Assembly (NCBI GenBank): GCA_028284225.1
Contig: JANQSD010000021.1
Span: forward strand, 62,001 to 126,000
Length of the DNA stretch: 64,000 nt
Source of the DNA: Arenicellales bacterium
Lineage (GTDB): Bacteria > Pseudomonadota > Gammaproteobacteria > Arenicellales > JAHEKD01
Reading direction: 5' to 3'
Positions 36,817 through 44,543 of this stretch are shown in pieces. Below the pieces are notes generated by a model that was not told where the DNA came from, ran no database searches, and saw nothing but the letters and a program-made list of their open reading frames with translations. Made by a program: the position numbers and the translations under genes. Every line of letters begins with the position of its first letter. Position 1 is the first letter of the stretch.

Positions 36817-37022
36817 TCAATCCAGTTAATCATCCCAATTCTTTGGCCCGTTACTCTAATCCAAATGCGACAATTTAAAACCAACCCCTAGATTTCTCTA
36901 AATGTTGTGCTCCTAAACTTATAAATAATGAATAACAGATACCAAGATTTCACAATATTCAATCGCAGAGTATTTAACTTGATGTAATAATGCATTTTGC
37001 ACAATGGATTGATGATTGAACC

Positions 37023-37514
37023 ATGCGGCCGGCAGAAATAAAACAACTCACAGCTAATGACCTGGTGCTGATGAAAGCTTTATTAAATACTTTTGGTGAA
37101 GCCTTCAATGACATGGATACCTATACCATGCATACGCCCGACGATGCGTATCTGAAAGATTTACTAGGCAGTGACTCATTCATCGCATTGGTTGCTTTGA
37201 AAAACGACGAGGTTGTCGGGGGTATCGCCGCTTATGAGCTCAAGAAATTTGAGCAACAGCGAAGCGAAATTTATATTTACGACCTAGCTGTTGCAGCTGC
37301 TTATCGGCGACGAGGTATTGCAACTGCATTGATTGAGTACTTGAAACTGTTAGCCACGGACCGTGGCGCTTATGTGGTGTTTGTACAAGCCGATACCGGC
37401 CCTGAAGATGAAGCAGCCATTGCCTTATACAGTAAGCTGGGCGAACGTGAAGAGGTTTTACATTTTGACATTCCAGTTAAACACAAAAATCAAATAAAAA
37501 ATCAAAACCCTTAG
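37023..37514 (+). CDS. AAC(3)-I-like aminoglycoside 3-N-acetyltransferase
   Basis: This 163-residue GNAT protein aligns by eye along its whole length with the AAC(3)-I enzymes that acetylate gentamicin and related drugs. Shared blocks include the tyrosine-histidine region [63 protein letters not shown], and the ending [17 protein letters not shown]. The acetyl-CoA loop is RRRGIA. It stands alone, with no integron or transposon signs within 2 kb, so it looks like a chromosomal homologue. Whether it confers resistance cannot be told; a different native amine substrate is possible. Confidence 0.8.
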   Translation: MRPAEIKQLTANDLVLMKALLNTFGEAFNDMDTYTMHTPDDAYLKDLLGSDSFIALVALKNDEVVGGIAAYELKKFEQQRSEIYIYDLAVAAAYRRRGIATALIEYLKLLATDRGAYVVFVQADTGPEDEAAIALYSKLGEREEVLHFDIPVKHKNQIKNQNP

Positions 37515-37585
37515 CTATATTAGTCAACTACTTTTACACTATCACTGAATTCAAAAAAATAACGATTTGAAATAACCTTATACCC

Positions 37586-37978
37586 ATGAGCAACAGTGAG
37601 ACCAGCGACAATAACAATAGTGAATCTGATTTAAAGTCATATCCTGCCATCATTTCATCCTTGCGCTCACCGCTGAGCGTGTTTGGCTTGGCCATGTTGA
37701 TTTGCAATGCAGTGTTTTCGCTATCGGCCGGCATAATGGGAAATCTGGAAGCGTTTATTTATTCGATCCACACGTTCCTAGCTATAGTATTTGCCTTTAT
37801 TATGATCGCGATATGGAGCCCCAGATCACTTTATCATCCTTCTGAATTGAAGGGTATTGAAGATGAAATGCCGGATATAAAAAATTCCAGACTCATCATC
37901 ACGGCTGTGCTTTTAATCGTAATGCTTGCTTACACCGTTTACCAAATGTATAAACTGCATTTAGCAGCAAACTATTAA
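37586..37978 (+). CDS. hypothetical membrane protein
   Basis: The 130-residue product starts with a polar, Asn/Ser-rich N-terminus and has three hydrophobic helices (about 31-50, 58-78 and 104-120). No family is recognised. It follows the acetyltransferase gene by 71 bp and precedes another GNAT gene. Confidence 0.65.
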   Translation: MSNSETSDNNNSESDLKSYPAIISSLRSPLSVFGLAMLICNAVFSLSAGIMGNLEAFIYSIHTFLAIVFAFIMIAIWSPRSLYHPSELKGIEDEMPDIKNSRLIITAVLLIVMLAYTVYQMYKLHLAANY

Positions 37979-37999
37979 TTCACTACCGACATTTTTACC

Positions 38000-38590
38000 A
38001 TGTGGCCAGAACCTTTTTCAGTTAAAGGCAAATACGTCGAAGTTATACCATTGAGTGAAGATCATCTGGATGACCTGAAAGATGCTGTTGCTGATGGTGA
38101 TTTGCATAAGCTGTGGTACACCATGATCCCTGAAGCCAAAGACATGCAAGCCGAAATTGAAAGACGCCTTGGTTTGCTAAAACAAGGATCAATGCTGCCG
38201 TTTTCTATTATCGACAATACTTGTGGCAAAGTGATCGGCATGACGACTTATATGAATATTGATGCTAACAATCGTCGTATCGAAATCGGCTCGACTTGGT
38301 ATGGTAAATCGGCTCAACGAACGCCAATTAATACTGAGTGCAAGTATTTATTGTTAAACCATGCCTTTGAAGCATTAGGCTGTATTGCCGTCGAGTTCAG
38401 AACCCATTACATTAATCAACAAAGTCGCCGGGCGATTGAGCGCTTAGGCGCAAAGTTTGATGGCATCTTGCGATCTCACATGATTATGGATAATGGCACT
38501 ATTCGCGATACAGCCGTCTATTCAATCATCAAAAGTGAATGGCCGACGGTGAAAGCAAACCTTGAATGGTTATTACAAAAACCGAGATAG
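38000..38590 (+). CDS. RimJ/RimL-type GNAT acetyltransferase
   Basis: The 196-residue product belongs to the GNAT subgroup that includes RimJ, RimL and related N-acetyltransferases. Seen blocks: VKGKYVEVIPLSEDHLDDL at the start, GMTTYMNIDANNRRIEIGSTW, then AVEFRTHYINQQSRRAIERLGAKFDGILR. The substrate may be a protein N-terminus, an amino acid or a small amine. The gene ends 29 bp before the next likely start. Confidence 0.87.
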   Translation: MWPEPFSVKGKYVEVIPLSEDHLDDLKDAVADGDLHKLWYTMIPEAKDMQAEIERRLGLLKQGSMLPFSIIDNTCGKVIGMTTYMNIDANNRRIEIGSTWYGKSAQRTPINTECKYLLLNHAFEALGCIAVEFRTHYINQQSRRAIERLGAKFDGILRSHMIMDNGTIRDTAVYSIIKSEWPTVKANLEWLLQKPR

Positions 38591-38619
38591 TCGATGATCT
38601 TAGTACATGGAGCTTGATC

Positions 38620-39090
38620 ATGCTGAAAATTGTATCAGGTGGGCAAACCGGCGTTGACAGGGCAGCACTAGACGTTGCATTAAATAATAATGTACCTTGT
38701 GGTGGCTGGTGCCCTAGCGGACGAACAGCAGAGGACGGCACAATTGCAGATGTTTATCCGCTTAAAGAGCTGAAGAATGGTGGATATGATGAACGCACAA
38801 GAAAAAACGTGCAGGATTCTGACGGTACCGTGATTATTTATTTTAAGCAACTTAGCGGAGGCACAGAAAAAACGCTGAGTTTTTGCCTGAATGAGCCAAA
38901 GCCACATTTGTTACTTGATGGGCACGAGATAACCGCCGCTAGAGCAGCTGAACGCATTATGGAATTTTTACCTACATTGCAGGCGGAAACCATCAATTTT
39001 GCCGGCCCCAGAGCCAGCGGTGAACAACGGGCTTACCAGTATGCTTCAGAGGCCATTAGCAAATTTATTGATTTGTATCATGTTCACTAA
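38620..39090 (+). CDS. putative molybdenum carrier protein
   Basis: The 156-residue Rossmann-like protein begins with the nucleotide-binding-like KIVSGGQTGVDRAALDVA and has GGWCPSGRTAEDG and ARASGEQRAYQYA-type blocks, as in the YpsA/molybdenum-cofactor carrier group. It probably binds a nucleotide or molybdenum cofactor. The ATG at 38620 has GGAG seven bases upstream and starts at the conserved core; a longer frame begins within the preceding gene. Confidence 0.8.
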   Translation: MLKIVSGGQTGVDRAALDVALNNNVPCGGWCPSGRTAEDGTIADVYPLKELKNGGYDERTRKNVQDSDGTVIIYFKQLSGGTEKTLSFCLNEPKPHLLLDGHEITAARAAERIMEFLPTLQAETINFAGPRASGEQRAYQYASEAISKFIDLYHVH

Positions 39091-39188
39091 AAAATGATGC
39101 TATTAAAAGTGTGCAAGATCGACAATTAATAATATTCACTGTGTTTTTGTGTGCGCGATCTTAATTTATTATTGCGATTCCGACACAA

Positions 39189-40547
39189 TCAACCGGAAAA
39201 GTTTTCAAAACCTTGCATGAGTTTTTCATCGAATGGGGCCGTGGTTAGGTTTTCATAGCCGGTTTCGGTAATGAGCACCTGATCTTCCAGTTTGACGCCT
39301 TCCTTACCACCGACCGCGCCGATATACGCTTCGACACATAGAGTCATACCGGGTTGCAGCACGTATTCAAACGCCCCATCAACAAAATCTTCCGGATAGA
39401 AAATGGCTGGGAATTCGTCACACAGCCCAACTCCATGCATCATCACGCCATAACGTTGTGGCACAAACTCAGGCGGCAGTCGCTTGCCCTTTTCAGTTAA
39501 CTCCCTAAAGCTGACTCCCGGTTTAAGCATATCCATATTGGTCATAATATGATCGTAAGCCACATGCTGCAGGTGCCGTTGCTCAGCCGTGGGTTCACCA
39601 TCACCACAAAACCAGCTGCGGGAAATATCAGAACAGTAACCATAGGGACCGATTAAATCTGTATCAAAAGAAACCATCTCGTTGTTTTGAATCACACGCG
39701 GGCCGGCTTCCTGCATCCACGGATTGGTGCGTGGACCGGAACTTAAGATTCGGGTTTCAATCCATTCACCGCCTCGTTTGATATTTTCAGCATGCATGAC
39801 CGCCCACAATTCCGTTTCAGCAATACCTGGCTGCAGCGCTTCACGCATGGCGGCAACAGAAATTTCGCAGGTTGCCATGGCACAGCGCATCGCATTGATT
39901 TCATCAATATCTTTAATCAAACGGGCATGTTCAGTGACTTCTTGCCCGCTGACAATGTCAACGCCTAGTTTTTCTAGGGCATGAACACCATGGATTTCAA
40001 TTTTATCAACAGCCAGGCGACGATTATCGCCACAATGGGTACGCATTAAGTCATCAATTTGTGCTGCAAATTCTTCAGCTTTTTCCATTTGCTTATCACC
40101 GGCATCAAAATAGAAAAATCCAGCACCGTGTCTGACTTCTTTAATTAGTGGTAAATACGATGACAAATGATCACAACCGTGAAAGTCCCATAGCACCATA
40201 TAACCGTCGGCACTCACAAAACAGGCGCGCGCCGGATTATGGCTTATCCACAGCTGCATATTCGATGAATCATTAGCATAGCGAATATTGAGCGGATCGA
40301 ATAACAAGGCTGCACCATAATCTCGTTTCTTTAGTTCAGCACAAAGTTTGTTTAACCGAGTTTGACGCATGCGCTCAAGGTTGGGTGCAGTGATACCAAG
40401 TTCCGCCCACTCCTTGAATGCCAATTCTGTCGGTCCAAACTCAACCCGGTCATTATCGGCCGGTGAACCGTCCGGCTTGACTTTGGCTACAGGCTTGCGG
40501 CTCGGATCAATTTTGGGATTGACGATGGAGTATGGACTAGATTCCAT
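39189..40547 (-). CDS. dddP: DMSP lyase DddP (M24-fold)
   Basis: DddP cleaves dimethylsulfoniopropionate to dimethyl sulfide and acrylate. The 452-residue M24-fold protein matches DddP throughout: KIDPSR near the start, DPLNIRYANDSSNMQLW, RGGEWIETRILSSGPRTNPW, and KLEDQVLITETGYENLT. Counting from the ATG at 40547, the metal ligands are D295, D297, D307, H371, E406 and E421, with the proposed catalytic aspartate D377 in HGVGLCDE. As I recall, these are the same numbers as in the characterised Ruegeria enzyme. AGGA sits seven bases before this ATG, which is chosen over one 15 codons upstream. Ordinary M24 peptidases lack the CDE motif. Confidence 0.88.
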   Translation of the reverse strand: MESSPYSIVNPKIDPSRKPVAKVKPDGSPADNDRVEFGPTELAFKEWAELGITAPNLERMRQTRLNKLCAELKKRDYGAALLFDPLNIRYANDSSNMQLWISHNPARACFVSADGYMVLWDFHGCDHLSSYLPLIKEVRHGAGFFYFDAGDKQMEKAEEFAAQIDDLMRTHCGDNRRLAVDKIEIHGVHALEKLGVDIVSGQEVTEHARLIKDIDEINAMRCAMATCEISVAAMREALQPGIAETELWAVMHAENIKRGGEWIETRILSSGPRTNPWMQEAGPRVIQNNEMVSFDTDLIGPYGYCSDISRSWFCGDGEPTAEQRHLQHVAYDHIMTNMDMLKPGVSFRELTEKGKRLPPEFVPQRYGVMMHGVGLCDEFPAIFYPEDFVDGAFEYVLQPGMTLCVEAYIGAVGGKEGVKLEDQVLITETGYENLTTAPFDEKLMQGFENFSG

Positions 40548-40690
40548 GTTGATATCCTGTGTGTTTAATGTCCTCTGAGCCAGAATATGCATGAAAACTT
40601 ATCATCTTGGCAAGCACAAATTTGGCCTGTAATTCTTTCTGTAATTGTCTCTGTGGAGCTCACAAATCTTTAAATAAACTGAGAAACAAT

Positions 40691-40839
40691 ATGGGCAAGA
40701 CAGAATTTACACTTTACAGTCAAGCAGAATCAGGCAACTGTTATAAGCCTGCATTGATGTTGGCAAGGATTTAATTCATCTGAACGAAATGGGCGATCTT
40801 GACCATGACGGTGAAATTTTCACCCAAACCGATTGTTGA
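40691..40839 (+). pseudogene. glutathione S-transferase remnant
   Basis: Two short frames read as pieces of one GST N-terminal domain. From ATG 40691 comes TEFTLYSQAESGNCYKPALM, the usual start, which runs into a stop. In another frame comes LNEMGDLDHDGEIFTQTD, equivalent to the conserved cis-proline/ES region. The roughly 25 residues between, and the whole C-terminal domain, are missing. It ends where the opposing LysE-family gene stops. It is a decayed gene. Confidence 0.7.
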
Positions 40840-41466
40840 TTAACGCTCCAACGCCAATTTTGTACCCAGTCCGATAAAGCCGACACCCAATATCCGGCGA
40901 ATCGTTATGCCTTTACCCCCTACCGCTGCAAATTTTGTTTTAGCTTTGGCAGTAATCCAGGCAATAACCATTAACAACAATGTTCCATTGATATTAAAGA
41001 CCAGTCCCAACACTAAGAAGGCTAATGGTTTTTGGGTGCTACTTGCATCAATAAATTGAGGAATAAAAGCTAAAAAGAACAACGCGACTTTAGGGTTAAG
41101 GGCATTGATCAATACACCTTGCTTAAACACCTGCCATAAATTTGAATGTGACATAACCGGCTGAGCAGATGATGGTTGGTTGCTTTGCAGCACCATAACC
41201 ACCCCTAAATAGACCAGATAAGCTGCCCCTATATATTTGATCACTGTAAATGCTGTAGATGATGCGGCAATCAAGGCCGATAAGCCGATTACAGCAAAGC
41301 AGATATGAACAATACATCCCCCGGCTATACCTAATGCAGCCACAACCCCTGACTTAAAACCATCACTACCCGCTCTATGCATGACATATAGCATGTCTAC
41401 ACCCGGGGTAACATTCAGTAACAAGCCGGCAATGATAAATAATCCGATTTCGTTGATGCCAAACAT
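40840..41466 (-). CDS. LysE/RhtB family amino acid exporter
   Basis: This 208-residue inner-membrane protein has about six hydrophobic helices and the family motif LLLNVTPGVDMLYV (helix 1 region), followed by GIAGGCIVHICFAVIGLSALI and the ALNPKVALFFLAFIPQF block. Members export lysine, homoserine, threonine or other small amphiphilic compounds. It shares the minus strand with the following phosphoribosyltransferase, three bases downstream of that gene. Confidence 0.9.
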   Translation of the reverse strand: MFGINEIGLFIIAGLLLNVTPGVDMLYVMHRAGSDGFKSGVVAALGIAGGCIVHICFAVIGLSALIAASSTAFTVIKYIGAAYLVYLGVVMVLQSNQPSSAQPVMSHSNLWQVFKQGVLINALNPKVALFFLAFIPQFIDASSTQKPLAFLVLGLVFNINGTLLLMVIAWITAKAKTKFAAVGGKGITIRRILGVGFIGLGTKLALER

Positions 41467-41469
41467 TGG

Positions 41470-42036
41470 TTATTCGGATATTGCCTGGGCCAGAATCTTA
41501 TATAAGTTCGGCCGGTGTTGTTTAACTTCCTTTTCGCTCAAGCCCTCTAGCGAATGTGGGAACTTGAGCCATTGGGTTGTTTCATGAATGTAATAATCAA
41601 CAATTCTATCTGTCTTGTTATTCGTAGGTTTGTAATACGGCACTGCGATGTGAATGTCTTCTGGCGTGTTAAGCCTGGCCCTGAATTTGAGTTCGTTAAT
41701 AATGGCTTCAATGCTTTTGCCGGTATCGTAAACATCGTCAACGATTAACAACTTATCATTATGCGTTATGGTTTTAACCAGATAATTCATGCTGTAAATC
41801 TTAACCACGCTTTCCTGCTGGCCGATTCCTTGATAAGAGGAGGTTCTTAGTGCAATATGGTTGGTTTCAATACCGTGAAAAGCCAAAAACTCCTGCACGG
41901 CAATCCCTATAGGGGAACCTCCACGCCAAATGGCCAAAATAAATGTCGGTATAAACCCGCTTTGCAGTACCATAGACCCTAGCTTGAAGGAATCTTCAAG
42001 CAGTTGTTGAGCGTCAAGATAAAGTTTTTCAGCCAT
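41470..42036 (-). CDS. phosphoribosyltransferase family protein
   Basis: The 188-residue type I phosphoribosyltransferase has the PRPP-binding motif KLLIVDDVYDTGKS and the upstream IWRGGSPIGIAVQEFL block. It resembles hypoxanthine/purine PRTases of the kind found in archaea and some bacteria. The base substrate is not clear. It is divergent from a paralogue at 42079, 42 bp away, sharing the control region, and just precedes the LysE gene on the same strand. Confidence 0.85.
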   Translation of the reverse strand: MAEKLYLDAQQLLEDSFKLGSMVLQSGFIPTFILAIWRGGSPIGIAVQEFLAFHGIETNHIALRTSSYQGIGQQESVVKIYSMNYLVKTITHNDKLLIVDDVYDTGKSIEAIINELKFRARLNTPEDIHIAVPYYKPTNNKTDRIVDYYIHETTQWLKFPHSLEGLSEKEVKQHRPNLYKILAQAISE

Positions 42037-42078
42037 GATTAGATATCCCGGTCATCTGCACACTATAATCAAATCCTT

Positions 42079-42663
42079 ATGCAAAACAAACACTATATTA
42101 ATGAGCAAGATCTGATTGAGGATGCGTTCAGACTCGGCGTTAAGATCTTTAATAGTGGTTTTAAGCCTAGCTTTATAGTCGGACTTTGGCGCGGCGGCAG
42201 TTCGGTTGGGATTTATGTGCAGGAATGCCTGCAGTACTTAGGTGTCGAGACGAATCATATTTCTATTCGCACTTCTTATAGCGGCGCTGACACTTACCAG
42301 CAGATGATTGAAAATCCAGATGCGCATATTCGTGTTCACGGTACTCAGTATTTGCTGGAAAACTTGAATGCTGATGACCGACTACTCATTATTGATGACG
42401 TGTTTAGCTCAGGGTTGACCATTCAGGCGGTGATCAGGCGCCTACAACAACGACTTAAGCGAAATATGCCTAAAGAAATAAAAACAGCCACAGTCTGGTG
42501 TAAACCAGCCAAAAACCAAACCCAATCCATACCTGATTTCTATTTGCATGAAACTAACGCGTGGTTGGTTTTACCTTATGAGTTAAAAGGCCTATCCAGA
42601 GAAGAAATTGAGCAAAACAAACCTTTTATGAATGAAATCCTGAACACTATTGGCAGCAAATAA
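42079..42663 (+). CDS. phosphoribosyltransferase family protein, paralogue
   Basis: This 194-residue protein parallels its divergent neighbour from the first residues: LIEDAFRLGVKIFNSGFKPSF against LLEDSFKLGSMVLQSGFIPTF. It keeps WRGGSSVGIYVQE, GVETNHISIRTS and the PRPP loop LLIIDDVFSSGLT, where the D-T-G of the paralogue is S-S-G. It also has an insertion (YSGADTYQQMIENPDAHI) around the flexible loop. The pair arose by duplication and may prefer different bases. Confidence 0.83.
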   Translation: MQNKHYINEQDLIEDAFRLGVKIFNSGFKPSFIVGLWRGGSSVGIYVQECLQYLGVETNHISIRTSYSGADTYQQMIENPDAHIRVHGTQYLLENLNADDRLLIIDDVFSSGLTIQAVIRRLQQRLKRNMPKEIKTATVWCKPAKNQTQSIPDFYLHETNAWLVLPYELKGLSREEIEQNKPFMNEILNTIGSK

Positions 42664-42813
42664 CTGCTATTTGTTTGAGTCCGCATCCGACCCTACAGAT
42701 TCCGAAACATGTACTTAATATGATCGAACAGTATTAGTCAGAACTGCTGTTAATTGCCCGAAACAGACGTTTATTATTTGATTGTAATTACTAAAAATTT
42801 CTTCAACCCAGAC

Positions 42814-42870
42814 ATTCAACGTTTCAAGCCAACCAATGCGCCATCGGTAGATTGGGCCCGCTTATTATGC
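42814..42870 (-). repeat. candidate attC site (third in the array)
   Basis: On the minus strand this stretch ends in GTTGAAT, a perfect GTTRRRY core. Its inner arms AAGCGGGCCCAAT and ATTGGTTGGCTT pair with few mismatches. The opposite core (GCATAAT) is degenerate. It lies 29 bp after the stop of the frameshifted DUF6434 cassette ORF. Confidence 0.4.
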
Positions 42871-42898
42871 GGCAATCGGGATAATTTCATCATAGAGC

Positions 42899-43124
42899 TT
42901 ACTTTAGCATCCGCCGTTGCCATTCCAACGCTACCTCACCCATTGTTTTAGGTTCCCCATTCTTTATCCAAGCCATGAACTCTCTATTGAACGAAAAACC
43001 AGGACCGCAAATTCTTTTTAAATAACGACGTACATTTTGGGTGTTCCTATATGTACTGGTTACTGGCGTCTCTGCAGTGATTTTGTCGCTATGCCAGTTG
43101 AATTTACTTACAATAAAATTTCAT
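42899..43124 (-). pseudogene. DUF6434-like cassette gene with a frameshift
   Basis: From the ATG at 43124 the frame meets a stop after six codons. In the next frame there is an open run with FNWHSDKITAETPVTSTYRN, TQNVRRYLKRICGPGFSF, FMAWIKNGEPKTMGEVALEW and a stop at 42899-42901. That is a full DUF6434-like domain, small proteins of unknown function. Removing one T from the run of four (minus strand, about 43117-43120) would give one 74-residue protein beginning MKFIVSKFNWHSD. The ATG is nine bases after the attC-like site, the spacing expected in an integron cassette. Confidence 0.65.
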
Positions 43125-43133
43125 GTCTATGCC

Positions 43134-43206
43134 ATATAACGCATCGCATCAGCTGCTTTTTTGAAAGTGCAGCCGGTAAAATAGCCCGACTGCATGTGCT
43201 TATAAG
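43134..43206 (-). repeat. candidate attC site (second in the array)
   Basis: Read on the minus strand it starts TTATAAG, overlapping the stop codon of the HAD-type ORF, and ends GCGTTATAT just before the DUF6434 ORF. An inner stem, TGCAGTCGG with CCGGCTGCA, pairs at 8 of 9 positions. The arms are uneven and the cores imperfect, so the call rests largely on its position between two cassette-sized ORFs. Confidence 0.4.
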
Positions 43207-43805
43207 ACATCATACTCTTTGAGGACGCCTCTTACCTCATCAGGGTTTTTTACAAGGTGTGCATTCATGCCTAGTTTCCCTGCAGCGTCAATATTCCGCA
43301 TCCCATCATCAAAAAATAGAATCTCAGAAGGCGGTAATTCCATACCTTCAATCGCGGTATGGAATGCTTGTTCATCAGGTTTCAAAAATCCAATTTTATG
43401 TGACAGGAAAGTTTGATGAAAGTGATCTGCTAAGCCCATGACTTGAATCTTATCCCAATGGATAGCACTGGTATTGCTTAATGCTGCTACCAGATAGGAA
43501 TCCGGAATTTCCTTTAGAACTTCAATTGCACCTCGTAGTAATTCGTTCGGCCAGTCGCTAAAATTTTGAAGAAAATGTTCTGAGCTAACTGGCAGATTTA
43601 GATCGGATACCACACCAGCCGCAAATGTTTCAGCATCTATTTTTCCGGTTTCATGTGCTACTACCGATGGCGAAGTAAGCCACAGCGCATGTAACTCTTC
43701 ATGCTTTGGCTCTGTACCTAGTAATTTCGCCATCAAGGGCACACCACTCATATTGACGAGGACACCGCCAACATCAAAGAGAATCCCCGAAATATTGTGC
43801 TTCAT
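43200..43805 (-). CDS. HAD-superfamily hydrolase in an integron-type cassette
   Basis: The 201-residue product is a HAD hydrolase of the YihX/epoxide-hydrolase-N-terminal-like subgroup: motif I FDVGGVLV, motif II ALSNTSAIHW, a lysine in HKIGFLKPDEQAF, and motif III EILFFDDGMRNIDAA. It probably dephosphorylates a small molecule. The ATG is ten bases after the GTTAGGC core of the strongest attC site, and its TAA is embedded in the next attC-like site. This is the layout of a promoterless gene cassette. Confidence 0.85.
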   Translation of the reverse strand: MKHNISGILFDVGGVLVNMSGVPLMAKLLGTEPKHEELHALWLTSPSVVAHETGKIDAETFAAGVVSDLNLPVSSEHFLQNFSDWPNELLRGAIEVLKEIPDSYLVAALSNTSAIHWDKIQVMGLADHFHQTFLSHKIGFLKPDEQAFHTAIEGMELPPSEILFFDDGMRNIDAAGKLGMNAHLVKNPDEVRGVLKEYDVL

Positions 43806-43814
43806 TTTCCCAGT

Positions 43815-43885
43815 GCCTAACGTTTACGCTCTGCCGACCAAGCGAGCTTTGCGAGTGCGGGTCGGTAGGAACGGCTTGTTATAAC
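43815..43885 (-). repeat. attC recombination site (strongest in the array)
   Basis: Read on the minus strand, the site opens TTATAACAAGCCGTTCC and closes GCGTAAACGTTAGGC. GTTAGGC is the canonical cleavage core, and AACAAGCCGTTC is close to the consensus left half of chromosomal attC sites. The arms CCGACC and GGTCGG pair around a variable loop. The 71-bp length is typical. It starts within the stop codon of the upstream ORF and lies ten bases before the next ORF. Confidence 0.8.
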
Positions 43886-44466
43886 TCATCTTCATTAATT
43901 AAACGGACGTACTCGGACGCAGATCTAGTTAACCTAAACATCCTATCACCATTTCGACTCCTATCTGGCCTAAGAAATTCTAAATTGCATAGTTGAGCTA
44001 AATCATCATCTACGAATCGCGGTTCATTTATTTCAATTGATGTATTTGAATCAGTTATATAGCCTGTACCTCCAAGGATTTTCAATTCCTGAAAATAGCT
44101 TCCATTAGATTTATCTAGTTGTTTAATTATTGATATGGCTTGCTCAGACAAATCGAGGTTAGGGGAAATCGCATATGATATCTCCTTTAATCCACTAATC
44201 TTAGACGCTAAAAGTGTTATTGATTTATCAAGAGTGGTAAGTTTTTCCATTACCAACTCATGATTTTCATTCAATAGCATTTTGATCCCTTGTCCTAATT
44301 GATGATTAGAATTAATTTCTTCAATGAGTCGCTTATGGCGTTTGCTATCGAGCCATGACATAAACTCTTTGAACTCATCCTCTGACATAGAGCGTTGTTC
44401 AGATTTAAAATTCAAAATCAATCCGATAATAGATGAAATGCTGCTAACGCTATTTAATGGATCCAT
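43879..44466 (-). CDS. hypothetical protein in an integron-type cassette
   Basis: The 195-residue product is not recognised. The N-terminal half is helical with a coiled-coil-like stretch (HELVMEKLTTLDKSITLLASKI). The C-terminal half (FVDDDLAQLCNLEFLRPDR...MFRLTRSASEYVRLI) resembles a winged helix. No signal peptide. Its TAA overlaps the start of the strong attC site, and its ATG lies 15 bases after another GTTATAA core, so it fills one cassette. AT content is above that of the core genes. Confidence 0.7.
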   Translation of the reverse strand: MDPLNSVSSISSIIGLILNFKSEQRSMSEDEFKEFMSWLDSKRHKRLIEEINSNHQLGQGIKMLLNENHELVMEKLTTLDKSITLLASKISGLKEISYAISPNLDLSEQAISIIKQLDKSNGSYFQELKILGGTGYITDSNTSIEINEPRFVDDDLAQLCNLEFLRPDRSRNGDRMFRLTRSASEYVRLINEDEL

Positions 44467-44480
44467 AATTATCTTGATGA

Positions 44481-44543
44481 GTTATAACAGTAGACTATGC
44501 CGACTCACCGGTCCGTATATGCTTTTTCAGTTTGTTGTTTGAA
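44481..44543 (-). repeat. candidate attC site (first in the array)
   Basis: On the minus strand the stretch ends CTGTTATAAC, with a GTTATAA core also seen at the strong site, 15 bases before the start of a cassette ORF. Its inner arms (ATACGGAC and GTCGGCAT) pair at six of eight positions. The left core is poor. Weak alone, it is supported by its position. Confidence 0.3.

Noticed and set aside
39140..39165. Repeated AAGATCG/CGATCTT after the molybdenum carrier gene
   Set aside because: The loop is over 40 bases with no adjoining T-run, so a terminator is not supported.
40243..40251. TTATCCACA box
   Set aside because: It is a perfect DnaA-box sequence but lies inside the dddP coding region, alone and far from the origin cluster.
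42754..42951. 65-codon plus-strand frame
   Set aside because: It overlaps the antisense of the DUF6434 ORF and an attC-like site; the minus-strand reading has the real domain.
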